Source: Cyanobacteriota bacterium (GTDB lineage Bacteria; Acidobacteriota; Vicinamibacteria; Vicinamibacterales; UBA2999). From it: a stretch of 64,000 nt of DNA. A model generated the notes under the pieces. The model was not told the DNA's origin, did no database searches, and saw only the letters and a list, made by a program, of their open reading frames with translations. The translations under genes were made by a program, and so were the position numbers. Below, one piece after another: positions 1-9,030 of the stretch (its first letter is position 1; every line of letters begins with the position of its first letter). Location of the stretch: NCBI GenBank assembly GCA_019752015.1, contig JAIEMQ010000006.1:72842-136841 (forward strand), written 5' to 3'.

Positions 1-41
1 GCGGGGCTCCGTGTCTCCGTAACGCTCCGTGCCTCGAGAGT

Positions 42-1568
42 TTACCGCGAGCGTAAGGGGACAAACACCGTCGTTCCGCCCCGAGCGATCAACAGCACCG
101 CGGGCTTGCCGGCCGCGGCGGTGAGCGCATCGCGCACATCATCCGCCGAGTCCACCGACTTGCCGTTGACCTGCTGAATCACGTCGCCTTCCCGGAGGCC
201 GGCGGATGCCGCCGCGCCTGACGGGTCGACGCCGGTGATCACCACGCCCTTGGCGTTGCGATCGAGCTGCAGCTGGCGCGCGATTTCCGGCGTGATCGGT
301 TCGACCGTCAAGCCGTACTTCGACGAGCTTTCACCCTCGCGCTCGCCGCGCTCCTCGCGCGCACCCTTGGCGTCGTTCTCGGCAAGCGTCGCCTTGAACT
401 CGCTGGTCCTGCCGTCGCGCATCACGTTCAGCACGATCGTGGTGCCCGGTTTGGTCGCCGCGATCTCGTTGCGGAACGAGTTCGTATCAACGACCGCGCG
501 GCCCTGGTAGCTCAGGATCACGTCGCCGCGCTTGAGGCCGGCCTTGTCGGCCGCGCCACCCGGCGTCACGCCGCTCACCAGCGCGCCTTCAGCCTTCGCC
601 AACCCGAGGCCCGCGGCGAGGTCGTTGGTCACGCCCTGCACCGTGACACCGAGCAGTCCGCGGCGAACGCGGCCGTTCGACACCAGCTGATCCATCACGT
701 TCTTCGCCATGTTCGACGGCACGGCGAAGCCGATGCCGATGTTGCCGCCCGACGGCGAGAGAATCTGCGAGTTGATGCCGATCAGCGAGCCGGCGGTATT
801 GACGAGCGCGCCGCCGGAGTTGCCCGAGTTGATCGGCGCATCGGTCTGCAGGAAGTCTTCATAACTTCCGTCGCCAAGGCCGGTGGCGCGGCCCTTCGCG
901 CTGACGATACCCATCGTCACCGTCTGGCCGACGCCGAGCGGGTTGCCGACCGCGAGCACGACATCGCCGACGCGCATCATGTTGGAATCGCCGATCGGCA
1001 GGACCGGCAGGTTCTTCTCGTCGATCTTCACGACCGCGAGATCGCTGGCCGGGTCCGCGCCGATCAACCTGCCCTCGACGGTGCGGCGATCCGAGAGCTC
1101 AACGCTGATCTTCGTCGCGTTGTCGATGACGTGGTTGTTGGTCAGGATGTAGCCGTCATTGCTGACGATCACGCCCGACCCAAGACCGCGCTGCACCTGC
1201 GGCGGCATTTGCCGCCCGCCGCGGCCGCGCTGCCCGAACAGATCGCCGAACGGCGAGCCCTCGGGAAGTTCGAACGGCAACTGCGTCATCCGCGGGGTGG
1301 CCTTCGCCTCGACGCGAATGGTCACAACGGCTGGGGTCACTTTCGCCACGACATCGGCAAACCCACCATTGACTCGGAGGGGATCGGATGCGGGCGCGGT
1401 TGCAACAGGAGCTGGAACTGCGGCCTCGATGGCCTTCGGCGCGATCGGAGTGGCGCTCCACACGCCGGCCGACGCCAGGCCCAGGCCGAGAACCAAGGCT
1501 CCCGCCTTCGCGCGCGCGCTCAACGAGCTGCGGCGAGGCAGGCTCTGATTGTTTTCTGAACGAGACAT
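42..1568 (-). CDS. HtrA/Do-family periplasmic serine protease, two PDZ domains
   Basis: Trypsin-like protease of envelope protein quality control. After an N-terminal hydrophobic signal/anchor (about residues 20-40) comes the protease domain with a complete triad: His146 in LTNNHVID, Asp176 in DPASDLAVV and Ser251 in NSGNSGGAL. Two PDZ domains follow (about residues 300-390 and 420-505), each with a glycine-rich G-D-V-I carboxylate-binding loop. At 508 residues the length is usual for DegP/DegQ/MucD. The ATG at 1568 is chosen because GGAGGAG lies 8 nt upstream; the frame extends five codons further to an ATG at 1583. Transcription is away from the two-component pair upstream. Family assignment is firm; the exact paralogue (DegP, DegQ or MucD) is not decided. 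Confidence 0.95.
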   Translation of the reverse strand: MSRSENNQSLPRRSSLSARAKAGALVLGLGLASAGVWSATPIAPKAIEAAVPAPVATAPASDPLRVNGGFADVVAKVTPAVVTIRVEAKATPRMTQLPFELPEGSPFGDLFGQRGRGGRQMPPQVQRGLGSGVIVSNDGYILTNNHVIDNATKISVELSDRRTVEGRLIGADPASDLAVVKIDEKNLPVLPIGDSNMMRVGDVVLAVGNPLGVGQTVTMGIVSAKGRATGLGDGSYEDFLQTDAPINSGNSGGALVNTAGSLIGINSQILSPSGGNIGIGFAVPSNMAKNVMDQLVSNGRVRRGLLGVTVQGVTNDLAAGLGLAKAEGALVSGVTPGGAADKAGLKRGDVILSYQGRAVVDTNSFRNEIAATKPGTTIVLNVMRDGRTSEFKATLAENDAKGAREERGEREGESSSKYGLTVEPITPEIARQLQLDRNAKGVVITGVDPSGAAASAGLREGDVIQQVNGKSVDSADDVRDALTAAAGKPAVLLIARGGTTVFVPLRSR

Positions 1569-1650
1569 CACACGCTCCTCCATGTGTATTGAGACGTCGG
1601 AGGAACTTTCAGGAGCGTTACCGGAAGATTACATGCGTGAAAGGATCTGG

Positions 1651-1712
1651 GTGCCTAGGTGCCTGGGTGCCTGGGTGCCTGGGTGCCTGGGTGCCTAGGC
1701 CTAGGTGCCTGG
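1651..1712. repeat. 8-bp tandem array (GTGCCTGG unit)
   Basis: Seven copies of GTGCCTGG or GTGCCTAG, with one shortened GCCTAG between the last two. The array lies between the protease and the histidine kinase and runs into the last codons and stop codon of the kinase, so the array itself writes the kinase C-terminus. Runs of GGG at regular spacing on the plus strand give it G-quadruplex potential. Confidence 0.85.
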
Positions 1713-3086
1713 GAGCCGAATCTCGAAAATTGAGCCCTTTCCGGGCGTGCTCTTCACTGACACCGATCCGCCCTGCGCCTCGACGTAGGCACGGACGAGG
1801 CTCAATCCCAGTCCCAATCCCCTGGTCGCGCGGCTTTGATCGCCGCGGTAGAGGCGATCGAAAATGCGCGGAAGATCCTGCTCTGAGATTCCGGGGCCCG
1901 TGTCGGCGACGCGAATCACGACCATATTTTGATCCACCGCCGCTGACAGATCGACGCGGCCGCCGCGCGGCGAATATTTGATCGCGTTGTCGACGAGATT
2001 GGCGAGGGCCTGGCGCAGGCGATCGCGGTCGGCGGGCACGGTCAGATCCGCGGGGATGCCGGACTGCAGCATTACACCGGCGTCTTCGGCGGTGTCCTCA
2101 TAGAGATCGACGACTTCTTTCGCGAGCGCCGCCAGCGGCACCTCGGTCACGTTCAATTTCATCGTGCCGGTCTCGGCCTCCGAAATATCCATCAACGTCG
2201 TCAGCATCGAGAGCACGCGCTCGGATTCTTCGAGGCAATCGGACAACGCTTCGCGATGCCTGGCCGGGTCGTTGGTGGCGAGCGCCGATTCCGCGGTGAC
2301 GCGCAACCGCGTCATCGGCGTGCGCAGATCGTGCGCGACATGATCGAGCGCGTTCCTCATGCCGTGGATCAGCGTGGTGATCCGCGCGAGCATCGCGTTG
2401 AAGAGCGTGCTCAGCTCATCGACCGTATCTTCGGTCCCGTAGACCGGGACACGATCGTCCGTCTGACCGGTCTGCAGGATTCGTCCGACCGCGTCGCGCA
2501 GATCGCGCAGCGGCTTCAAGGTGGAGCGTGTCAGAAAAATGCCGCCCACCACGCCGATGACGAGCGCGAAGCCCGCGCCGAGCATCAGCACGCGACGGAA
2601 GTTCGACAGCAGCTGGTTGCGGGCCTCGGTGGTCTTGCCGACCTGGAGCGCGGCGCCGCCAAGGTCCATGGTCGCGACCTCGAGCACGGCGTTGCGATCG
2701 CGCGATTGCACCTGCGACCAGATCGCGTTCGGGCCGCCGGGCAGCTCGCTCAAGTCGAACGCGCCAAACGTTTCCGGTAACGAATACAGCAGCACGTCCT
2801 CGAACGGGCCGACCACGCGCACGAACAACGGCTCACGCGATCCGGATCGCTGCTCGATCTCGATCGCCCGGGCCAGCGCGGGCAGGCCGCCGGCCTGGTA
2901 CCTGGTCGCGTACTCGCGCAGCGTCGACTGGATGATGTCGTGATCGCGCCGCTCGAGCAGCGTGGCCAGCAGCCCGTAGGTCAGTCCGCCGATCACCAGG
3001 GTGCTCGCGAGGAACGTCCCGAGATACCACGCGGCGAGCCGCAGCCCGAGCGCCTGCGTGATTCGCTCAGCCCACTTTGAGGACAT
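1701..3086 (-). CDS. OmpR-partner sensor histidine kinase
   Basis: Membrane sensor kinase of 461 residues. A first transmembrane helix (about 15-40), a periplasmic sensor of about 130 residues and a second helix (about 165-190) are followed by HAMP, HisKA with the phospho-acceptor His in LDHVAHDLRTPMTRLR, and a HATPase_c domain with N (LVDNAIKYS), G1 (VADTGPGIS) and G2 (GLGLGLSLVRAY) boxes. Layout resembles heavy-metal or QseC-like kinases. The start overlaps the end of the response regulator gene by 20 nt, so the two are translationally coupled. Its last residues are encoded by the tandem array at 1651-1712, suggesting the C-terminus was recently rewritten. The signal sensed cannot be read from the sequence. 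Confidence 0.93.
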   Translation of the reverse strand: MSSKWAERITQALGLRLAAWYLGTFLASTLVIGGLTYGLLATLLERRDHDIIQSTLREYATRYQAGGLPALARAIEIEQRSGSREPLFVRVVGPFEDVLLYSLPETFGAFDLSELPGGPNAIWSQVQSRDRNAVLEVATMDLGGAALQVGKTTEARNQLLSNFRRVLMLGAGFALVIGVVGGIFLTRSTLKPLRDLRDAVGRILQTGQTDDRVPVYGTEDTVDELSTLFNAMLARITTLIHGMRNALDHVAHDLRTPMTRLRVTAESALATNDPARHREALSDCLEESERVLSMLTTLMDISEAETGTMKLNVTEVPLAALAKEVVDLYEDTAEDAGVMLQSGIPADLTVPADRDRLRQALANLVDNAIKYSPRGGRVDLSAAVDQNMVVIRVADTGPGISEQDLPRIFDRLYRGDQSRATRGLGLGLSLVRAYVEAQGGSVSVKSTPGKGSIFEIRLPGT

Positions 3087-3741
3087 AGCCGGCGCCGCGC
3101 ACGGTATGGATCAACCTGGTGTCGAAGCCCTCGTCGACCTTGTCGCGCAGCCGCGACACCAGCACGTCGACGACGTTGGTGCCGGGATCGAAGGAGTAGC
3201 CCCAGACGTGCGAGAGGATCATCGTCTTGGAGAGGACGCGGCCGGGATGGCGCATCAGGTATTCGAGCAGCGCGAACTCGCGCGGGCGCAGATCGAGCGG
3301 CCGCCCGCTTCGTTCAACGCGACGCGACAGCAGATCGAGTGTCAGATCTCCCACGGTCAGCCGCGTCGGCTCACTGGCGCCGCCGGAACGCCGCAGCAGC
3401 GCTTGCAGCCGCGCCAGCAACTCGGCGAATGCGAACGGCTTGGTGAGGTAATCGTCCCCGCCGGCCTGCAGCCCTTTGACGCGATCGTCAACGGTGTGCC
3501 GCGCGCTGAGGATCAACACCGGCATCTGGTTCTTTTTCGCGCGCAGCTGTTCGATGACCGACAGCCCGTCGAGCTCGGGCAGCATCACGTCCATCACCGC
3601 GGCGTCGTAGCCGCCGTCGACCGCGCGCCGCAGCGCATCCGGGCCGGTGGCCGCCACATCCACGGCGTAGCCGGCTTCGCGCAGTCCTTGCGAGACGAAC
3701 TCGGCGATCACCTGGTCGTCTTCGGCGACGAGAATCCGCAT
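3067..3741 (-). CDS. OmpR/PhoB-family response regulator
   Basis: 224 residues. The N-terminal receiver has acidic residues near the start (VAEDDQ), the phospho-acceptor Asp in AAVMDVMLPE and the conserved Lys in YLTKPFAF. The C-terminal winged-helix DNA-binding domain has the typical LRPREFALLEYLMRHPGRV and TVRGAGYVL motifs. It is the first gene of the pair with the sensor kinase, which begins inside its last codons. Targets are unknown; the adjacent HtrA protease gene is a reasonable candidate for envelope-stress control, but no operator was identified. Confidence 0.95.
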   Translation of the reverse strand: MRILVAEDDQVIAEFVSQGLREAGYAVDVAATGPDALRRAVDGGYDAAVMDVMLPELDGLSVIEQLRAKKNQMPVLILSARHTVDDRVKGLQAGGDDYLTKPFAFAELLARLQALLRRSGGASEPTRLTVGDLTLDLLSRRVERSGRPLDLRPREFALLEYLMRHPGRVLSKTMILSHVWGYSFDPGTNVVDVLVSRLRDKVDEGFDTRLIHTVRGAGYVLKVG

Positions 3742-3773
3742 TCAAGAAAGATATCGCAGGGCGCGGCCGACGG

Positions 3774-4646
3774 TCAGAAGCTCAGCTTGTGCGTCGAGAA
3801 GAAATCCTTCATCACTGCCGACAACGCCGTCGCGTCCCTGCGCGCGACCCAGGACAGCGAGCCGTCCTGGCTCACCGCGATATCGCGGTCGGTCTTGGCG
3901 ATCTTGAACATCTCGCCCTGCCAGCGGTCGAAGATGTAGTCGTCCACGACCGTGGCCTTGATGCGGCCGGCATTCACGGAGTCGAGCAGATCCTCGTCGG
4001 TCTTCGCCTTCTCGTCGAACAGGATGAAGGCCTGGCGGCGGCTGTTCTTCTCGAGCTGCTGGTTGAGACGGACCAGGCTCAAGTGGTGATCGCTGCCTTT
4101 GCGCACGTGAAAGACCCTGCCGCCGGCATCCTCGAGGCTGCGGAGCGGCTTGCCCGCGTCGGTGACCACCAGCTCGCGGATGTCGGTCCTGATGGGCGGC
4201 GCGAATGCAACCTGCTCGTCGCGCTCGAAGGTGAGCAGCACGTTCGCGGCGACATCGCCCTTGCCCGCCAGTAGTGACGGGATCAGCTGATCTTCGCGCG
4301 TCTCGATGAAGATCGGGACGATTTCCTTCTGCGCGTCCTCGCTGATTTTCCGCGCGAGGGCGACGCCGGCATCGACGGCGCGGCCGCGATGATTGCCGTC
4401 AACGGTCTGGAAATGCGCGCGGCTCGGCGCGACCAGGATGCGGAGATAACCGCGGCTCACGATCGCATCGAGATCGCCCTTCGCGGAGGGGTTGTTTCTC
4501 TCGCGCTTGTTGACGGGCTGATCGACGGCCGTGCCGATCTCGGTCAACGCCGGCCCGCGCGCGGCGGGTTTCGTGTCGGCGGGCCGCGACGATCCCGAAC
4601 ACGCGGCGGCCATCGTCAAAACGATGAACAGGCCCAGGATGCGCAT
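3774..4646 (-). CDS. Family-3 extracellular solute-binding lipoprotein
   Basis: 290-residue periplasmic binding protein. The start is placed at the ATG at 4646 because it gives a clean lipoprotein signal (MRILGLFIVLTMAAAC, lipobox AAAC); the open frame continues upstream but without signal-like sequence. The mature part has an amino-acid-type binding protein pattern, starting with GDLDAIVSRGYLRILVAPSR and continuing with a VDAGVALARKISEDA segment. No permease or ATPase gene is adjacent, so it may work as a stand-alone sensor subunit or with genes elsewhere. It lies just upstream of the OmpR-type regulator on the same strand, with 32 bases between. Confidence 0.8.
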   Translation of the reverse strand: MRILGLFIVLTMAAACSGSSRPADTKPAARGPALTEIGTAVDQPVNKRERNNPSAKGDLDAIVSRGYLRILVAPSRAHFQTVDGNHRGRAVDAGVALARKISEDAQKEIVPIFIETREDQLIPSLLAGKGDVAANVLLTFERDEQVAFAPPIRTDIRELVVTDAGKPLRSLEDAGGRVFHVRKGSDHHLSLVRLNQQLEKNSRRQAFILFDEKAKTDEDLLDSVNAGRIKATVVDDYIFDRWQGEMFKIAKTDRDIAVSQDGSLSWVARRDATALSAVMKDFFSTHKLSF

Positions 4647-4737
4647 TCCCCGCCATTGTCCCACGTTGCGCCAGGATGGCTGCGATGAACCGGCGTGAAT
4701 TTCCGGGCGCAATGGCGGCGGCGCCGGTGCTGACGCG

Positions 4738-4884
4738 AGGTATGCACGCAAAAAACATCGCCTCACGCACTTACGAATCGTCACGACGATTGCGCTCGAG
4801 ATGAACAACCTGAGCGGCAAGTGCGCGGACCTCAACGCGTTGTTCGTCGGCCTCGCGCGCGCGTCCGGCGTGCCGGCCCGCGGA
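4738..4884 (+). pseudogene. Relic of a transglutaminase-like protein
   Basis: One frame reads GKCADLNALFVGLARASG followed by VPARG, the signature around the catalytic Cys of transglutaminase-like peptidases (G-x-C-x-D-x-x-x-L-F-x-x-L-x-R-x-x-G-[IV]-P-A-R). Upstream residues in the same frame lack the expected domain, and downstream the frame runs into unrelated sequence just before the sigma factor gene. No His/Asp part of the triad is present. It is best read as a short gene fossil left by a deletion that brought the lipoprotein and sigma factor genes together. Confidence 0.55.
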
Positions 4885-4922
4885 AGTGTGGACAGACGGT
4901 TTATGATGGTGCGCAATTTACG

Positions 4923-5585
4923 ATGGCTTACGAGTCAGACCCCGCTGGTCTCGCGGCCTTGCTGCACGACTGCTTGTCAGCTCGTGCGACAGCGACGACC
5001 TGGGAATTGTTCGCCGAGCGCACCCACCGCCTGATCGCGCCGGCGGTCGTGCGAGGCCTGCGACAATTCGGTGCGGCGCCGGCCCGTGAGCTCGTCGACG
5101 ATCTGGTCCAGGACACATTCCTCAAGCTCTGCGAAAACAACCTCGCGGCGTTGCGCCGGTTTCGCGGCGAACGCCCGGAAGGGCTCATTGCGTATCTGAA
5201 GATCGTCGCCTGCAACGTCGCGCGCGATCATGCGCGCGCGTCGCTGGCGGGCAAGCGCGGCTCCGGACGGGTCGAGGCCGCGGCGGACGAGGTCATCGCG
5301 GCGGCGCTCGATCCGGCGACCGAGCGGGAAGCGGCGGACGCGCGCCTCCTGATCGAGGAGATCGATCGCCACCTGGCGGCGAACGAGGCGGCGGGAGGCG
5401 CGCGGGACCGGTCGATCTTCTGGCTGTACTACCGGCAGGGCCTGACGGCGCGGGCGATTGCCGGGATGCCCGCGATCGGGCTGTCGCAAAAGGGCGTGGA
5501 AAGCACCATCTACCGGCTGACGCGCGTCGTGCGCGAGATGCTGGCGTGGCGTGAAGGAGATCGGGTTGAGAACGCGTCTTCATAG
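4923..5585 (+). CDS. ECF-like RNA polymerase sigma factor
   Basis: 220 residues counted from the ATG at 4923. Region 2 is visible as RELVDDLVQDTFLKLCENN with a following LIAYLKIVACNVARDHAR; region 4 as IFWLYYRQGLTARAIA and GVESTIYRLTRVVREML. An upstream in-frame extension is possible, but it would run through the transglutaminase relic and has no sigma-like sequence. No convincing Shine-Dalgarno is seen. The gene ends 9 nt before the zinc-motif/TPR/CHAT protein, which carries an anti-sigma-type zinc motif, so the pair probably forms a sigma/regulator unit. Confidence 0.85.
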   Translation: MAYESDPAGLAALLHDCLSARATATTWELFAERTHRLIAPAVVRGLRQFGAAPARELVDDLVQDTFLKLCENNLAALRRFRGERPEGLIAYLKIVACNVARDHARASLAGKRGSGRVEAAADEVIAAALDPATEREAADARLLIEEIDRHLAANEAAGGARDRSIFWLYYRQGLTARAIAGMPAIGLSQKGVESTIYRLTRVVREMLAWREGDRVENASS

Positions 5586-5594
5586 GAGAGCGAT

Positions 5595-8500
5595 GTGGCA
5601 CACGGCGACTCCGATCTGACGCCGGACCCTGTGGACGCGCGGCTTCGCGCGGCCGCGGGATGCGCGGGCGGCGACGCCCGGCGGACACCGGACTGTCCCG
5701 GCGCTGCCGACATCGCGATGTTCGCGACGGGCGATGGTGAGGCGGCCGCGGCGTTCCTGTCGCACGCCGCGACGTGCGACTACTGCGGACCGCTGGTGGA
5801 CGCGGCTGTGAGCGGGATGACGGATCGAGACGACGATCGAGCGCTGCTGGAGACACTGCATACCGCCAGCCCCGAGTGGCGGAAGCAGATGTCGTTCCGG
5901 CTGGCCGCGGCGGGGAAGAAGGCGCCAGCGCATCGACGCTGGTTGCTGGCCGCAGCCGGACTGTCCGCGGCCGCGATCATCATCGTGGCAATTGGTCTGC
6001 GACCCGAATGGCTGATGCAGTGGCGCGGCAATGTGTCGAACACTCCGCGACTCGAGAAACTGGTCGCCGCGGTTGGCAACGAGCGAACCGTCGAGGCGCG
6101 CCTGAGCGGCGGGTTCGAGCACGGAATTCTCAGTTCTCCGGCGGCTCGAAGTGGCGATGTCGAAACGCGCAATCTCAGCCTCGTTGCGGCGGCCGGTGAA
6201 TTGCAGCGCGCCGCGCAATCGGATCCCGCCCCTGCCAACGTGCATGCGTGGGGAGTCGCGCAGTTGCTGTTGGGCCGCTTCGACGGAGCCGTGCTCGACC
6301 TCGAGGACGCCAGCGCCGCCGATCCCGGCAATCCTGCTCTTCTGGGTGATCTTGCTGCGGCGTATTTCGCCCGCTACCGCGCACTCGACCGCGCGGACGA
6401 TCTTCCGAGAGCACTCGACACGGCGAGCCGGGCGCGCGAAATTGATCCGAAGCGGCCCGAAGTCGCCTTCACCTACGCGCTCACACTCCAGGAGATGCGG
6501 CTTGTCGATCGTGCTGCCGACGCGTGGCGCGCATATCTCGAAATCGACGCGGTCTCAGGTTGGGCGGATGAGGCGAAACAGCGATTGGCGGAGCTGACCA
6601 AGCCGTCGGCGCGGTTGCGTTTTGACGAGCTGCGCGGCCGTCTATTAGCCGCCGTCGATCCAGGTGACGACATCCTGATCGCTCTCGTTGCGGAGTTTCC
6701 CGATGATCTGCCCGAGTTGGTGCTCAGCGACCTCGGTGGTCGGTGGGCCAACGCCGTCGACAGTGGCGTTCATGAGTCGGCGGCGGCGATGTGGGCTCGC
6801 GCGATTCGCCTGGCGCGCGCCTACTCGGAGCGGACGGGCGACGCGGCGCTGCTCCACGCATGCGAGCGCGCTCGCAACGAGCCGCAGGTTGTCGAAGGGC
6901 TCAAGGCGCTGACGCGTGGTGCGGCGAGTTTCCGTGACGATGACTTTTCGTTGTCGGAGCCGGCGTTGCGTGAAGCGCGCCGGCGGTTGGCGGACGGATT
7001 CCCCGCCCTGGCGGGCTGGGCCGCGCTTGGTCTTGGTCACGCGAGCTACCTGCGCGGATCGATGGCGGAGGCGCATGCGTTCCTCACTGAAGCGACGTCG
7101 CTGGCGCGGGGATCCGGACAACGCGTTCTAGAAGGCCGCGCCGCCCGACTGCAAGGTCTCGTGCATTTTTCGCAGGGCGAATGGATCGAGGCACGGGCGG
7201 CATATGAGCGGTCCATACGGATTTACGACCACTCGTCGAATGACCGGGGAGCGGCGCTGGTGCGCGCCAACCTGGCGGTGTTGCACCGCTTCCAGGGGGA
7301 TCGGCCAGCTGGTTGGCACGAACGCAATGTGAGCCTCATCGCGGCGCCGGCGCATAAGCCATACCGCTATCACGGGTTTCTGATGACCGCCGCCGTCAGC
7401 GCGTCACTCGACGGATTCGATCACGCCGCGCTGTTGTTTTTCGACGCGGCCCTCGCGAACGCCTCGCTGGGCCTCGCGCCCCAATATCGAACCGAAGTGC
7501 TGCTGCAGCGCGCCCGGATGTATGCGCGGCTCCGTAATGTCGAGGCCGCCGCCGCCGATATCTCCGGCGCCGAACAGGCGTGGGCGGCGATCACCGCGGC
7601 GTTGCCGCGGCAGCTGCTGCGATTGAGCATCGCCACCGCGAAGACGCAAGTCTGGTCGCAGCTGCGCCCGGCCGAGGCTGTGACCGCGGCGCTCGACGCT
7701 CTGGAACTGGCGCGGCAGCGCAACGACTCCCTGCGATCAGCGGAGATTCATCTTTACCTGGCGCGTGCCTATCAACAGTCGGGCGATCGCCAGGGCGCGA
7801 GCACCGCTCTCGAAGCCGGCATCATCGACTTCGAGCGCGCGCGCAGCCGCATGCCGGTCGATGATCCCGTGCGTCTTTCGGCGATCGAGCCGGTCTGGGA
7901 ATTGTTCGATGAATCGATCGCGCTCAATTACGACGCGGCATTGTACGACCGCGCCTTCACGGCGTTCGAGCGGAGTCGGGCGCGAACGTTGCTCGAGGCG
8001 ACACGACAGGAGGTTCGATCGATCGCGAACGTCCAGGCGGGCCTCGCGCCCTCATCGGCGCTGGTCCTTCTGCATCAGCGTCCGCGCGAATTGATCGTCT
8101 GGCTGATCACCAGGGACACGTCGTCGCCGACTCGCATCGATCAGACGCGCGAACAGGCTGAGCGACTGGTGATGCGGTGCCGGCGATCGCTTGGGCGCGC
8201 CGACGATGTTGAGGCATCTCGCGCGATCACCGAGGGCTGGCTGCTGCCGGCGCTCAATGCCAGCAAGAGCGGGACGCTGATCATCGTTCCCGATGCGCCG
8301 TATCGAGGATTGGCGTGGGCGGCGCTAAAGACCGCCGCCGGCGAGCCGATTATCAGCGAACGCGCGATCGTGATCGGGACGTCGGCGTCATCAGTGACCG
8401 CCGATGCGGCCGCGCTGCGGCCGCCCAACGCGGCGCTGATCGTGGCGGCGACGGAGCTCGCGGGGAAGCCGCCACTACCGGGTGCTCGCGCAGAAGGACT

Positions 8501-9014
8501 CGCCGTCGCGGGGTTGTACGGCAGTCGCGCCCTGACCGGCGATGAGGCCACGCCGGACGCGTTGCTGACACAGGCGTCACAGCAGGACGTGATTCACATC
8601 GCGGCGCACGCCGTCGAGAGTGCCACGTATCCGCTGCTGTCGCGGCTGTTACTGTCGCCCGGCCGCGGCGGCGACGGTGGTCTGAGCGCGGCGCAAATCG
8701 TCAGGGGGCCACGGCTCAAATCCGGGACCGTCGTCGTGCTGGCGGCGTGCGCATCGATCGGACAGCGCGGCCATCGCGGTGAGGGAACGATCGGCATCGC
8801 ATGGTCGTACTTGTGGCTCGGCGCGCGATCGGTGGTCGGGACGCTCTGGGAGATCGACGATCGTCAGGCCGCCGGATTGTTCGTCGATTTTCATCGCGAA
8901 TTGAAGGCCGGTGTCTCGCCTGCGGTGGCGTTGCAGCGCGCGCAGTTGAAGGCGCGTGGACGCGGCGTGCCGATCCAGGAATGGGCGGCGGTGCAGGTGA
9001 TCGGACGCACCTGA
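5595..9014 (+). CDS. Membrane protein: zinc anti-sigma motif, TPR array and CHAT protease domain
   Basis: 1139 residues from a GTG start preceded by AGGAGAG; an ATG two bases earlier gives only a few codons in another frame. The N-terminus has H57-x3-C61-x2-C64, the core of zinc-binding anti-sigma factors. One transmembrane helix (about 115-135) is followed by a long alanine-rich alpha-helical region of tetratricopeptide type (about 170-800). The C-terminus is a CHAT (caspase-like) domain with predicted catalytic His1005 in HIAAHA and Cys1052 in VLAACASIG, ending in the typical GARSVVGTLWEIDD segment. With the ZAS motif in the cytoplasm, TPRs and protease would be periplasmic. Sigma factors beside CHAT/TPR proteins are common in Acidobacteriota and Planctomycetota; the zinc motif on the same chain suggests direct control of the upstream sigma factor. 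Confidence 0.85.
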   Translation: MAHGDSDLTPDPVDARLRAAAGCAGGDARRTPDCPGAADIAMFATGDGEAAAAFLSHAATCDYCGPLVDAAVSGMTDRDDDRALLETLHTASPEWRKQMSFRLAAAGKKAPAHRRWLLAAAGLSAAAIIIVAIGLRPEWLMQWRGNVSNTPRLEKLVAAVGNERTVEARLSGGFEHGILSSPAARSGDVETRNLSLVAAAGELQRAAQSDPAPANVHAWGVAQLLLGRFDGAVLDLEDASAADPGNPALLGDLAAAYFARYRALDRADDLPRALDTASRAREIDPKRPEVAFTYALTLQEMRLVDRAADAWRAYLEIDAVSGWADEAKQRLAELTKPSARLRFDELRGRLLAAVDPGDDILIALVAEFPDDLPELVLSDLGGRWANAVDSGVHESAAAMWARAIRLARAYSERTGDAALLHACERARNEPQVVEGLKALTRGAASFRDDDFSLSEPALREARRRLADGFPALAGWAALGLGHASYLRGSMAEAHAFLTEATSLARGSGQRVLEGRAARLQGLVHFSQGEWIEARAAYERSIRIYDHSSNDRGAALVRANLAVLHRFQGDRPAGWHERNVSLIAAPAHKPYRYHGFLMTAAVSASLDGFDHAALLFFDAALANASLGLAPQYRTEVLLQRARMYARLRNVEAAAADISGAEQAWAAITAALPRQLLRLSIATAKTQVWSQLRPAEAVTAALDALELARQRNDSLRSAEIHLYLARAYQQSGDRQGASTALEAGIIDFERARSRMPVDDPVRLSAIEPVWELFDESIALNYDAALYDRAFTAFERSRARTLLEATRQEVRSIANVQAGLAPSSALVLLHQRPRELIVWLITRDTSSPTRIDQTREQAERLVMRCRRSLGRADDVEASRAITEGWLLPALNASKSGTLIIVPDAPYRGLAWAALKTAAGEPIISERAIVIGTSASSVTADAAALRPPNAALIVAATELAGKPPLPGARAEGLAVAGLYGSRALTGDEATPDALLTQASQQDVIHIAAHAVESATYPLLSRLLLSPGRGGDGGLSAAQIVRGPRLKSGTVVVLAACASIGQRGHRGEGTIGIAWSYLWLGARSVVGTLWEIDDRQAAGLFVDFHRELKAGVSPAVALQRAQLKARGRGVPIQEWAAVQVIGRT

Positions 9015-9030
9015 AGTCCTTGGAGGAATC

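Noticed and set aside
4889-4907. Promoter hexamers TGGACA and TATGAT before the sigma factor
   Set aside because: Spacer is only 7 nt, far too short for a sigma-70 promoter.
5593-5620. ATG start two bases before the CHAT gene
   Set aside because: That frame stops after a few codons; GTG at 5595 opens the long frame.
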